Shown here one piece after another: positions 6,091 to 13,446 of a stretch of 17,128 nucleotides of DNA. The position numbers and the translations under genes were made by a program. Numbering within the stretch: the first letter of the stretch is position 1; the number at the start of each line of letters is the position of its first letter. The DNA is from an uncultured Eubacteriales bacterium (GTDB lineage Bacteria; Bacillota; Clostridia; Oscillospirales; Oscillospiraceae): positions 1 through 17,128 of the forward strand of contig USQL01000048.1 of assembly GCA_900556935.1 (NCBI GenBank), given 5' to 3'. The notes beneath the pieces are model-generated. The model was not told the origin of the DNA, made no database searches, and saw only the letters and a list, made by a program, of their open reading frames with translations.

Positions 6091-6128
6091 CGGGTGCCCA
6101 AGGCAATGTCTTGGACACCTGTTTTTTT
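6091..6128 (+). terminator. Bidirectional terminator between queT and the RHH gene
   Basis: CGGGTGCCCAAG (6091-6102) pairs with CTTGGACACCTG (6110-6121) with one mismatch and one wobble, followed by seven T. On the minus strand the same stem is followed by five T. It therefore serves both queT and the convergent small regulator gene. Confidence 0.88.
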
Positions 6129-6206
6129 GCGCAAAAAATTTTGTGCCAATACTATGCAGCCAGCATATTGTTTTTTCAGGGGAGAATTCATAGAATAAAA
6201 GCAGTC

Positions 6207-6389
6207 CTACTCAATCTCAATGTGCTTGATGCCGTAATCCAGAATCAGGTTAATGAGTTCATTGCGGGAGTAGTTGCTCTCGCTGGCGATACGGTCTAGG
6301 TCGGCAAGAATTTCTTCCCGGATACGCACGGAAATAATGCGGTTCCCATCTTCTCCGCGCTTTTTAATCTTTAATGGTTCATTGTTCAT
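6207..6389 (-). CDS. Ribbon-helix-helix (CopG/Arc-type) DNA-binding protein
   Basis: A 60-residue protein when started at ATG 6389, which has GAGG about 8 bases upstream; a GTG at 6398 is possible but has no room for a ribosome site. After a basic N-terminal stretch (IKKRGEDGN), the strand RIISVRI is followed by helix A (EEILADLDRIASES), the turn NYSRNELI, and helix B (NLILDYGIKHIEI). This is the complete ribbon-helix-helix fold, which dimerises and inserts the strand pair into the major groove. It is transcribed away from the lipoprotein gene, with about 116 bases between them carrying a strong rightward promoter and an inverted repeat at its start point. It is not followed by a toxin gene, so it is more likely a stand-alone repressor than an antitoxin. 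Confidence 0.85.
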   Translation of the reverse strand: MNNEPLKIKKRGEDGNRIISVRIREEILADLDRIASESNYSRNELINLILDYGIKHIEIE

Positions 6390-6422
6390 GTCTGCCACCT
6401 CGCAATATGTACTAATTATAGG

Positions 6423-6452
6423 TTGACGACATCAATTACTATATGCTACAAT
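6423..6452 (+). promoter_or_regulatory. Promoter of the lipoprotein operon
   Basis: TTGACG (6423-6428), 18-base spacer, TACAAT (6447-6452), with TG one base before the -10 box. Transcription would start at about 6459, exactly at the left arm of the inverted repeat at 6460-6478. On the other strand a TATAAT (plus ATTATA, 6415-6420) may be the -10 of the RHH gene. Confidence 0.72.
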
Positions 6453-6459
6453 ATGATAG

Positions 6460-6484
6460 CTAATACGATATGTATTAGTAATAC
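6460..6484. promoter_or_regulatory. Candidate operator: three TAATAC half-sites
   Basis: CTAATAC (6460-6466) and GTATTAG (6472-6478) form a 7-bp inverted repeat with a 5-base spacer. A third half-site, TAATAC (6479-6484), makes a second palindrome GTATTA-G-TAATAC. Several short half-sites in a row at a start point are typical of ribbon-helix-helix operators. The link to the adjacent RHH protein is inference. Confidence 0.55.
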
Positions 6485-6505
6485 AAAAAGAAAGAGGAAT
6501 GCATC

Positions 6506-7438
6506 ATGAGAAAAAAGATTCTGGCCCTGCTGCTGGCACTTCTGGTGTGCGGAAGCCTTGCCGCATGCGGAGGGGGGAGCCAAACAGCGAAAAAGACGGA
6601 GGATGTCCAGAGTACGAAGTCGAGCGACAAGCTGAGCGACTCGGAAACTGAGGAGGAAACTGAGTTTACGGAGCCCGTTCCTACGGCCCAGACCAAGACG
6701 GACCACTGTGAGCTGGAGCGCATCTGCGTGGACCGCTCTTATACGGACAAGGATAACAGCAGCCTGAAAATTGTCTATGTGTTCTATACGGTTTCCACCC
6801 AGAACCAGAATCTGAAGGTCAGCAGCAAGCTGTCCCAGCTGGTCTTTGACAGTGGGAATTCCTATTCCTCCGAGCATCTGAGCAAATCCTGCACAGGGTA
6901 TATGCCCAATTATTACAACAGCAATTATATTGAAAATATTTATGTGGGCCAGTCCTTAAAGGTTGTCTCCACCTTCCTGGTTCCGGACGGAGAGTTCGCG
7001 ACCGGAGAACTGTTCACGGTAATGCCCAATGGTCTGCCCAGCGGAGAGACGATGAAGTTTGCCAGCGCGGATGTGGAGTACTTTGATTCTCCGGAGGAGC
7101 TGGCGCAGACCGTTGACCCGGAAGGGTTTGCCCAGATGGAGGAAAAGCACCAGATAGCGGATGCCCAGACCACAGCCCAGGTCAAGAACGCGGTCAATGG
7201 CTATCAGTGGTCCTTCTATGTAAACAGCACCTCCTATGAAATTGAGTTCTTTGCGCCAAACAGATTTGAGGTGCGGGTCAGGGCCTTCAATGTCTGCAAC
7301 GGCGGAACCTACACAGTGGAAAACGGATTTGTGGTCTGTACCTACGACAACAGCGACCTGCAGGTAGAGATTCCCTATGAGATGAAGCCGGATGACATCG
7401 ACCTGAAGGTGGCGGACGCGTTTGACGTGAATATGTAG
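6506..7438 (+). CDS. Secreted lipoprotein of unknown function
   Basis: A 310-residue protein with a classic lipoprotein signal: MRKK, a hydrophobic core to about residue 19, then lipobox LAAC with the lipidated Cys at 21. A low-complexity Gln/Lys/Ser/Glu linker (about 25-60) follows, the usual tether to the membrane. The mature part has an all-beta look. A region (about 70-200) resembles an Ig-like/DUF5067-type fold around LKIVYVFYTVSTQ, IYVGQSLKVVSTFLVPDGEF and MKFASADVEYFDS. A second small domain (about 228-300) contains WSFYVNSTSYEIEFFAPNRF and GTYTVENGFVVCTYD, the pattern of a small beta-sandwich. I cannot assign a function. It lies 45 bases before the membrane-anchored protein at 7484 and shares its promoter. 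Confidence 0.8.
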   Translation: MRKKILALLLALLVCGSLAACGGGSQTAKKTEDVQSTKSSDKLSDSETEEETEFTEPVPTAQTKTDHCELERICVDRSYTDKDNSSLKIVYVFYTVSTQNQNLKVSSKLSQLVFDSGNSYSSEHLSKSCTGYMPNYYNSNYIENIYVGQSLKVVSTFLVPDGEFATGELFTVMPNGLPSGETMKFASADVEYFDSPEELAQTVDPEGFAQMEEKHQIADAQTTAQVKNAVNGYQWSFYVNSTSYEIEFFAPNRFEVRVRAFNVCNGGTYTVENGFVVCTYDNSDLQVEIPYEMKPDDIDLKVADAFDVNM

Positions 7439-7483
7439 TCCCCGGAGGAAATCCGAAAGAATAGAAAGAAAAGAGGAAACAAT

Positions 7484-9163
7484 ATGTCTGAAGAACGAAA
7501 CCAGCAGCCGACCGCGGAAGTCCAGCAGCCGGAACAGCCCCCGGTAGAAAATCCTGCAGAATCCGCCCCTGCCGAACCTTCCGTCCCTGTGGAGGAAGCG
7601 GAATATCAGCAGACGGAGACCCCAAAAAAGAAGGGAAAAAAGAAATTTGTCATTGCAGCGATCGCGGCCCTTTGCGTGGTGATTGCAGGCGCGTTTTTCC
7701 TGCTGAACGGAAAACAGGGAGGAAGCGCGGCAGCTGAATTCTATGCGACCTCCGCATTTCTATCGGAGGATGGAGAAGCGTATTTCGTTCTGGAAAACGG
7801 AAATGTGGTCCACCTGGAGGGAGAGTTCTCCAATGTGAGCCTTACCGCGGACAGACGGCACATCGCGGCCCTCACGAAGGACGGAGATATGATTGTCACA
7901 GACCCAAAGCAGTCCCAAAAGAAAACCGTAGCGGCGAACGTTGAGGACCTGAATACGGTCAAAAACGATGGAATTCTCTATACGGATGAGAATGACAATC
8001 TGTACCGTGTCCTGTTCAGCGATTTGGAGCCGCTGAAAATTGGAGAGGACATTGCGGCTGCCGTGGCGGAAGACAATGTTACCATGCTGTACGCGACGAA
8101 CGATGGCGGAATTTACAGGCTTTTGAATACGGAAAATGAGCCGACCAAAATCGGTTACTTTGCGGGAAGCATCAGCCTGGAGGCTGTTTCCAACGATGGT
8201 AATATGGGTGTGTGGCTGGAAAAGTCCGGGGATACCTGGAGCACAATTCTTTTGGAGAATGAGGACAAAGAAACCCTTACCAAGCGGGACAGCCATGGGG
8301 ACAGCTGCTTTGTCACCTTTTCCGAGGACCAGGGCCTGATGGTGGTCGGAAGTCTGTATGACAGCGATGTTTGGATCAAGCGCCCCGGCCAGGAGACGGT
8401 CCGGGCGAAGATGGGCGCGGAGCTCGGCAGCAGTACGGTATATACCACCGTCGGGACGTTGGGAAGATCCGGCGCGAAAAGCGGGGAGACCCTGTTTGTT
8501 GCGGCTGAGGCGGATTCCGGCGAGAATATTTACCAGATTTCCAAGGACGGCGAAAGAGAAAAAATCCTGTCCAGTGTTTCGGATTACGCGATTGCCCAGG
8601 GCGCGATTGCCTATTGTGATGACGAGAACGGACTGTACGTGGCGAAGCTGGAAAAGGAAACCGTAACCGGGGAGAAAAAGATTGCCTCCGACGTGCAGGA
8701 TTTCCATCTGACCACCAACGGAAAATACCTGTACTATATCCGCAATGCGGAAAACGAAGAGGGCAGTCTCTATTGCTTCAAGCTGGGGGAAAAGGAGCCT
8801 GTAAAGATTTCGTCCAATGCAAGTTTGTTCCAGCTTGGAACAATTCTCACAATGATGGATGGCGAATATGCATCCGACGGGGCTTCCGTCTGGTATTACA
8901 AGGATATGGAAAAAATTTCCGATACCTATACAAGATACGGAACCTTGATGTACTGGCACTACGGAGACAAGGAATCCCAGAAGATTTCCAGCGATGTGCT
9001 CATAGGCTCGGTCACCAGTGGCCTGCAAGGTGGGGCAATCAACCCCGGCGATTACCGCTATACGAAATACGTTTCCATAGACAAGAACGAGCAGATTCAC
9101 GTGAATGTTATGCACAGTGATGGGAAGCAGTCTGTAAAGGCTGTCAGCGATGTTATCAACTAA
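7484..9163 (+). CDS. Single-pass membrane protein with large extracytoplasmic beta-propeller-like domain
   Basis: A 559-residue protein. Residues 1-50 are a cytoplasmic Pro/Glu/Gln-rich tail ending in KKKGKKK. One membrane helix spans about 55-74 (FVIAAIAALCVVIAGAFFLL), placing the rest outside. Residues from about 85 to 540 carry repeated short motifs of the form 'x-DGxxYxVxxxG...V' such as DGEAYFVLENGNVVHLEG, NDGILYTDENDNLYRV, DDENGLYVAKLEKE and NGKYLYYIRNAENEEGSLYC. These are spaced roughly 40-50 residues apart, consistent with a beta-propeller or TolB/DUF5050-like repeat. No enzyme motif is seen. Start ATG has AGAGGA upstream. It is the second gene of the lipoprotein operon and ends before a strong terminator. 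It may be a surface sensor or scaffold; this is inference from architecture only. Confidence 0.75.
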   Translation: MSEERNQQPTAEVQQPEQPPVENPAESAPAEPSVPVEEAEYQQTETPKKKGKKKFVIAAIAALCVVIAGAFFLLNGKQGGSAAAEFYATSAFLSEDGEAYFVLENGNVVHLEGEFSNVSLTADRRHIAALTKDGDMIVTDPKQSQKKTVAANVEDLNTVKNDGILYTDENDNLYRVLFSDLEPLKIGEDIAAAVAEDNVTMLYATNDGGIYRLLNTENEPTKIGYFAGSISLEAVSNDGNMGVWLEKSGDTWSTILLENEDKETLTKRDSHGDSCFVTFSEDQGLMVVGSLYDSDVWIKRPGQETVRAKMGAELGSSTVYTTVGTLGRSGAKSGETLFVAAEADSGENIYQISKDGEREKILSSVSDYAIAQGAIAYCDDENGLYVAKLEKETVTGEKKIASDVQDFHLTTNGKYLYYIRNAENEEGSLYCFKLGEKEPVKISSNASLFQLGTILTMMDGEYASDGASVWYYKDMEKISDTYTRYGTLMYWHYGDKESQKISSDVLIGSVTSGLQGGAINPGDYRYTKYVSIDKNEQIHVNVMHSDGKQSVKAVSDVIN

Positions 9164-9231
9164 AACGGAATCCCTGTGCTTCCCGGCCCGGTTATCCTGA
9201 GCGTCAGGCTCGGACAGCAGGGAAAAAGCAT

Positions 9232-9268
9232 GCAGGCACCCTGGATATCCGGGGTGTCTGCGTTTTTT
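9232..9268 (+). terminator. Terminator of the lipoprotein operon
   Basis: GCAGGCACCCTGG (9232-9244) pairs along its whole length with CCGGGGTGTCTGC (9249-9261), two wobbles, loop ATAT, followed by G and six T. It lies about 70 bases after the stop of the propeller-like gene. Confidence 0.93.
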
Positions 9269-9339
9269 ACCGCAACGCCCTATCTTTTTCCCGCAAAAGC
9301 TGATATACTGTAAAAAAGACAAGAAGGGTGGCAGATGGA

Positions 9340-10167
9340 ATGGACATTACTCTGCGGAAAAAGAAGGACGCTGCCCAGCTGGTCATCAGCGGGGCGGAAA
9401 ATACCCGGTTCTTTTGGGATACCTTCCGCCTGTATGCCCAGAATGAAAGCACCCTCCGGCTGTGCAGTCCGGCGTTTCAAAAGAAGCTGCTTCCGCTGCT
9501 TGGCAGACAGGTCAACTATCCCGACGGGAAGCCCATTAGCATGAAGATGGGCCTGGGCGATATCCCTACCTTCTGCTCCTGCGTGCTGCCCCAGATTGAG
9601 GGGTTGGCAACGGTGGAGGACCCCGGCGGGCTGATGAACCAATACAGCCCTGAGGAATGTACGCCCTGCTTCTATTTGGACCTGGACGGGGACGGCTGCC
9701 TGACCCTGGAGCTGCGCTTCCGCTATGGGGAGCGAGAGGTCCACAGCAGCGCCGCCTCGGAAGAATGGGGGCAGATCCGCCGGGACCCGGCTGCGGAGCA
9801 GCGGGCCAAAACTCTGCTGAGCCGCAATTTTCGGTTTGACGGGACGAACTACTACCTGGACGGCGGCGAGGAGGCGGCCTTTGCCTTCCTGACGGAGTCG
9901 CTTTCCTCTCTGCGGCAGTGCGGGGAGGTCTATGACCCCTGGTGGAATCTGGCTGCCCAGGAGCAGGCTACGGACCGGGCCCACCGCATTGGTCAGCAGG
10001 AACGGGTGCAGGTCTATAAGCTCATCGCCAAGGATACCATTGAGGAGCAGATTCTGGACCTTCAGGACAAAAAAGCGGCACTCATGGATGCCCTTTCCGG
10101 CACCACCGAGGCGGGAATTCTGGAAATGTCCAAGGAGGAGCTGCTGGAATTGCTGAAAATCGGCTGA
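9340..10167 (+). pseudogene. SNF2-family helicase with the motor core deleted
   Basis: Residues 1 to about 195 match the bacterial SNF2-associated N-terminal region (for example SMKMGLGDIPTFCSCVLPQI, FYLDLDGDGCLTLELRFRYG, FLTESLSSLRQCGEV). Then, within one frame, the sequence passes directly to VYDPWWNLAAQEQATDRAHR and IGQQERVQVYKLIAKDTIEE, which is motif VI and the final helix of SNF2 enzymes. Everything between (Walker A and B motifs, the first RecA lobe and most of the second) is missing; the join lies near base 9930. Intact family members are roughly three to four times longer. The product cannot hydrolyse ATP. ATG 9340 is preferred over GTG 9328 because AAGGGTGG sits 8 bases before it. 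A TATACT with upstream TG (9303-9308) may be its -10. In-frame deletion could be natural or an assembly collapse. Confidence 0.82.
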
Positions 10168-10257
10168 TGCGCCAGGGCAACCGGTAAAGAAATATCGACT
10201 TGTCAAGATTCACATGGTTTTTTCGGAATTTTTGGAAATTCTGGTGTATCTGCTTTC

Positions 10258-10287
10258 TTGACGGCGGTTGGCAAAACGTGGTATAAT
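10258..10287 (+). promoter_or_regulatory. Promoter of the purine operon
   Basis: TTGACG (10258-10263), 18-base spacer, perfect TATAAT (10282-10287). Transcription should begin at about 10294, some 15 bases before the riboswitch. The preceding 90 bases after the SNF2 remnant hold no recognisable gene or terminator. Confidence 0.88.
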
Positions 10288-10307
10288 CAGGCTGTATCCA
10301 ATAAGAA

Positions 10308-10382
10308 CCCTTATGACTGACGGATAAAGTGGAGCACCACATGGAGTAAGGGAAAATTTATTTGCCGACCGTCTGGGCTTGC
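10308..10382 (+). ncRNA. ZTP (pfl motif) riboswitch
   Basis: The aptamer senses ZMP/ZTP, which rise when 10-formyl-THF is short. TGACTGACGG (10314-10323) pairs by its GACGG with CCGTC in the hallmark 3' block GCCGACCGTCTGGGC (10364-10378). An internal hairpin AGTGG-AGCA-CCACA follows, then GGAGTAAGGGAAAA. This order is the pfl consensus. Location in front of purE is a common one for the class. Ligand binding normally turns genes on, here purine enzymes including two formyl-THF users. Confidence 0.88.
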
Positions 10383-10392
10383 TTGCGTTCCT

Positions 10393-10428
10393 GAAAAAGG
10401 AGGGTAAGTGGGCCCTTTTGCGCTTTTT
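10393..10428 (+). terminator. Possible expression-platform terminator of the ZTP switch
   Basis: AAAAGG-A-G (about 10395-10402) can pair with CCCTTTT (10413-10419), followed by GCGCTTTTT ending at 10428. A competing small hairpin TCCT/AGGA overlaps its left arm. The stem has a bulge and is weak, and the purE ribosome site AAGGAGG (10429-10435) begins immediately after, so control of translation is an alternative. Confidence 0.4.
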
Positions 10429-10440
10429 AAGGAGGTTTCT

Positions 10441-10935
10441 ATGAAAAAAGTTGGAATTATCATGGGAAGTGACAGTGATCTCCCAATTTTGCGGAAGACC
10501 ATGGACACATTAAAAGACCTGGGCATTCCCTTTGAGACCCATATTTTTTCCGCCCACCGCACCCCCGCGGAGGCCCGGGATTTTGCGCTGAACGCCCGGG
10601 GGGCAGGCTTCGGGGTCCTGATTGCCGCCGCCGGTATGGCGGCCCACTTAGCCGGGGCCATTGCGGCCAATACCACCCTGCCCGTCATCGGCATCCCCTG
10701 CAAGGGGCCGGTTCTGGACGGCATGGATGCCCTCCTTGCCACGGTGCAGATGCCCTCCGGCATACCCGTTGCCACGGTGGCGATTAACGGCGGTGTCAAT
10801 GCGGCCCTGCTGGCGGCCCAGATTCTGGCGGTTGCCGATGAGGGGCTGGCCCAAAAGCTGGACGAGAAGCGGGCAAAGGACGCGAAAAAGGTTCTGGAAA
10901 AAGACGCGGCTCTGCAGCAAGAGCTGAACGGTTAA
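10441..10935 (+). CDS. purE: N5-carboxyaminoimidazole ribonucleotide mutase
   Basis: Converts N5-CAIR to CAIR (class I), or carboxylates AIR directly in class II enzymes. The 164-residue protein has the expected length. Motifs: IIMGSDSDLP (6-15), FSAHRTPAEA (36-45) with the catalytic His 39, AAAGMAAHLAGA (62-73) and the C-terminal AALLAAQILA. ATG 10441 follows a perfect AAGGAGG by 5 bases; an upstream in-frame GTG at 10408 lies within the leader and is not credible. No purK is present in the window, so whether it uses N5-CAIR or CO2 with AIR cannot be decided from context. It is the first gene of the operon and under direct control of the ZTP switch. Confidence 0.95.
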   Translation: MKKVGIIMGSDSDLPILRKTMDTLKDLGIPFETHIFSAHRTPAEARDFALNARGAGFGVLIAAAGMAAHLAGAIAANTTLPVIGIPCKGPVLDGMDALLATVQMPSGIPVATVAINGGVNAALLAAQILAVADEGLAQKLDEKRAKDAKKVLEKDAALQQELNG

Positions 10936-10949
10936 AAAGGAGGGCTACC

Positions 10950-12374
10950 ATGGGCGGTTTCTTCGGCGCGGTCTCCAAGCGGGACTGCATTCTGGACGTA
11001 TTCTTCGGCACTGACTACCATTCCCACCTGGGCACCCGACGGGGCGGCATGGCCGCCTACGACCGTGATCTGGGATTGCAGCGGGAAATCCATAATATTG
11101 AAAATTCTCCCTTCCGTACAAAGTTTGACGGTATTCTGAACGAGATGAAGGGCACAAGCGCCATCGGCTGTATCTCCGATACGGACCCCCAGCCGCTGCT
11201 GATTCGCTCTGAGCTGGGCACCTACGCCATCTGCACCATCGGCATCATCAACAACGCGGAGACGCTGCTGCGGCAGTACCTGTCCTTCAGCGGCGGCCAC
11301 TTTGAAGCCATGTCCGGTGGAAAGGTCAACTCCAACGAGCTGATTTCCGCGATGATCGATCAGAAGAGCTCCTTTGCGGAGGGGATTCGCTTTGCCCAGG
11401 ACATGATTGAGGGCACGGCCTCCATCCTGATTCTAAAGGACGACGGCCATCTGATTGCTGCCCGGGATAAGCTGGGAAGGCTCCCCATCATTCTGGAGCG
11501 GAACGAGGACGGCTACTGCGTCACCTTTGAGGACTACGCCGGTGAAAAGCTGGGCTACACCTATTACCGGGAGCTGGGCCCCGGAGAGGTGGTAGAGATT
11601 AGCCCCGAGGGGGATACGGTTTTGGCCCCGCCCCGGGACAAGAAGAAAATCTGCGCCTTCCTCTGGTCCTATTACGGCTATCCCACCTCCTGCTACGAGG
11701 GGAAAAACGTGGAGGTTATGCGCTATCGCAACGGACGGATTATGGCCAAGGCGGACAGAGAAAACGGCATTGCCCAGGACATCGACTATGTAGGCGGCGT
11801 GCCGGACTCCGGCACCCCCCACGCCATCGGCTATGCCAACGAAAGCGGCGTGCCCTTCGCCCGACCCTTTATCAAGTACACCCCCACCTGGCCCCGGAGC
11901 TTCATGCCCTCCAACCAGAGTGAGCGGAATATGGTTGCCAAGATGAAGCAGATTCCCGTGGACGAGCTGATTCGGGATAAAAAGCTCCTCTTTGTGGATG
12001 ACTCCATCGTCCGAGGCACCCAGCTGCGGGAGACCGTGGATTTCCTCTATGAGCACGGGGCCAAGGATGTGCACATCCGCTCTGCCTGCCCGCCCATTCT
12101 CTACGCCTGCAAATATCTGAATTTCTCCCGCTCCAATTCTGAAAATGAGCTCATCGCCCGGGCAACCATTCTGGACCTGGAAGGGGAGGAGGGCTTTCAC
12201 CACCTGGACGAGTACATGGACGGCACCACCGAGCGGGGCAAGAAGCTTCGCCAGACCATCTGCGAAAAGCTCCATTTTTCCACTTTGGAATACCAGACCC
12301 TGGAGGGCATTCTGGAGGCCATCGATCTTCCGGAGTGCGACGTTTGCACCTACTGCTGGAACGGCAAAGAATAA
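10950..12374 (+). CDS. purF: Amidophosphoribosyltransferase-like protein lacking the Cys nucleophile
   Basis: Makes 5-phosphoribosylamine from PRPP. The C-terminal phosphoribosyltransferase half is intact: YPTSCYEGKNVEVMRYRNGR, GGVPDSGTPHAIGYA, YTPTWPRSFMPSNQSERN, and the PRPP loop FVDDSIVRGTQ at about 348-358. The N-terminal glutaminase half is odd. The protein begins MGGFFGAVSKRDC, so position 2, normally the N-terminal nucleophile Cys, is Gly. The usual glutamine-site pattern HNGNL is replaced by TIGIINNAE. The start is fixed by AAAGGAGGG just upstream, so no Cys is hidden by misannotation. Length (474) is normal. From memory, a related MGGFFG-type lineage exists in Bacteroides and Clostridia, so this is probably a stable variant and not a fresh mutation. 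It may use free ammonia or another subunit. Position after purE and before purM supports the purine role. Confidence 0.9.
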   Translation: MGGFFGAVSKRDCILDVFFGTDYHSHLGTRRGGMAAYDRDLGLQREIHNIENSPFRTKFDGILNEMKGTSAIGCISDTDPQPLLIRSELGTYAICTIGIINNAETLLRQYLSFSGGHFEAMSGGKVNSNELISAMIDQKSSFAEGIRFAQDMIEGTASILILKDDGHLIAARDKLGRLPIILERNEDGYCVTFEDYAGEKLGYTYYRELGPGEVVEISPEGDTVLAPPRDKKKICAFLWSYYGYPTSCYEGKNVEVMRYRNGRIMAKADRENGIAQDIDYVGGVPDSGTPHAIGYANESGVPFARPFIKYTPTWPRSFMPSNQSERNMVAKMKQIPVDELIRDKKLLFVDDSIVRGTQLRETVDFLYEHGAKDVHIRSACPPILYACKYLNFSRSNSENELIARATILDLEGEEGFHHLDEYMDGTTERGKKLRQTICEKLHFSTLEYQTLEGILEAIDLPECDVCTYCWNGKE

Positions 12375-12396
12375 CATATAAAGGAGAACACCTACT

Positions 12397-13446
12397 ATGG
12401 ACCACAAGAATTCTCAGTCTGCCAGCTACGCCGCCGCCGGTGTGGATATCACCGCCGGCTATAAGGCTGTGGAGCTCATGAAAAAGCATGTCGCCCGGAC
12501 CCGGAACGAAGGGTGCCTGGATGATGTGGGCGGCTTCGGCGGCTGCTTCGGTCTGCCCATTGCGGGCATGGAAGAGCCGGTGCTGGTTTCCGGCACCGAC
12601 GGTGTGGGCACCAAGCTTCGGATTGCCCAATTGCTTGACAAGCACGATACCATTGGCATCGACTGCGTTGCCATGTGCGTCAACGATGTGATCTGCTGCG
12701 GCGCAAAGCCCTTGTTCTTCCTGGATTATATCGCCTGCGGCAAGAATGTGCCGGAGCGCATTGCGGAAATCGTCGGCGGCGTGGCCGAGGGCTGCGTCCA
12801 GGCGGGCTCTGCCCTGATTGGCGGCGAGACCGCCGAGCACCCCGGCATGATGCCGGTGGATGACTACGACCTGGCGGGTTTCAGCGTGGGCATTGTGGAT
12901 AAGAAAAAAATCATCGACAATACCCGGATGTGTCCCGGTGATGTGGTCATCGCCCTGGCCTCCACCGGTGTCCACTCCAACGGCTTCAGCCTGGTGCGGA
13001 AGGTCTTCGACGTGGAGCACAACCCGAACCTCAAGGAGCCCTGCGAGGCCCTGGGGGGAAAGTCCATTCTGGAAACCCTGCTGACCCCCACCAAAATCTA
13101 CGTGAAAAGCATCCTGGCCCTGCTGGAACAGGTGGACGTGAAGGGCATCAGCCATATCACCGGCGGCGGCTTCTACGAGAATATCCCCCGCAGCATCCCC
13201 GACGGCCTGTGCGCGAAGATTTGCAAGGACAGCGTTCGGGTCCTGCCCATCTTTAACCTGATTGCCAAAACCGGCAATATCCCGGAGCGGGATATGTTCA
13301 ATACCTTCAATATGGGCGTTGGCATGAGCGTGGTAGTCCCCGCGGACCAGGCCCAGACCGCCCTGGATATCCTGAATGGCAATGGAGAGACCGCTTATGT
13401 CATCGGCTCCATTGTAGAAGGGGAAGAAAAGGTGATTTTGGAGTGA
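12397..13446 (+). CDS. purM: Phosphoribosylformylglycinamidine cyclo-ligase (AIR synthetase)
   Basis: ATP-dependent ring closure of FGAM to AIR. The 349-residue length is standard. It belongs to the PurM/SelD/ThiL fold family: YAAAGVDITAGYKAVELMK at the start, VSGTDGVGTKLRIA (64-77), CVNDVICCGAKPLFFLDYIA (94-113), IGGETAEHPGMM, ALASTGVHSNGFSLVRKV, and ISHITGGGFYENIPRSIP. All are standard motifs. ATG follows AAAGGAG. The stop TGA overlaps the purN start by four bases (GTGA), so translation is coupled to the next gene. Confidence 0.96.
   Translation: MDHKNSQSASYAAAGVDITAGYKAVELMKKHVARTRNEGCLDDVGGFGGCFGLPIAGMEEPVLVSGTDGVGTKLRIAQLLDKHDTIGIDCVAMCVNDVICCGAKPLFFLDYIACGKNVPERIAEIVGGVAEGCVQAGSALIGGETAEHPGMMPVDDYDLAGFSVGIVDKKKIIDNTRMCPGDVVIALASTGVHSNGFSLVRKVFDVEHNPNLKEPCEALGGKSILETLLTPTKIYVKSILALLEQVDVKGISHITGGGFYENIPRSIPDGLCAKICKDSVRVLPIFNLIAKTGNIPERDMFNTFNMGVGMSVVVPADQAQTALDILNGNGETAYVIGSIVEGEEKVILE

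Noticed and set aside
6129..6146. AT-rich inverted repeat GCGCAAAA / TTTTGTGC
   Set aside because: Short, beside an already sufficient terminator, with no link to a gene start; no function can be supported.
6207..6389. Antitoxin of a toxin-antitoxin pair
   Set aside because: No small toxin gene follows or precedes the RHH gene in the same direction; its downstream neighbour is a terminator and convergent queT.
10408..10440. Upstream GTG start for purE
   Set aside because: It would put residues encoded by the riboswitch platform in front of the conserved MKKVGIIMGS start and ignores the perfect ribosome site for ATG 10441.
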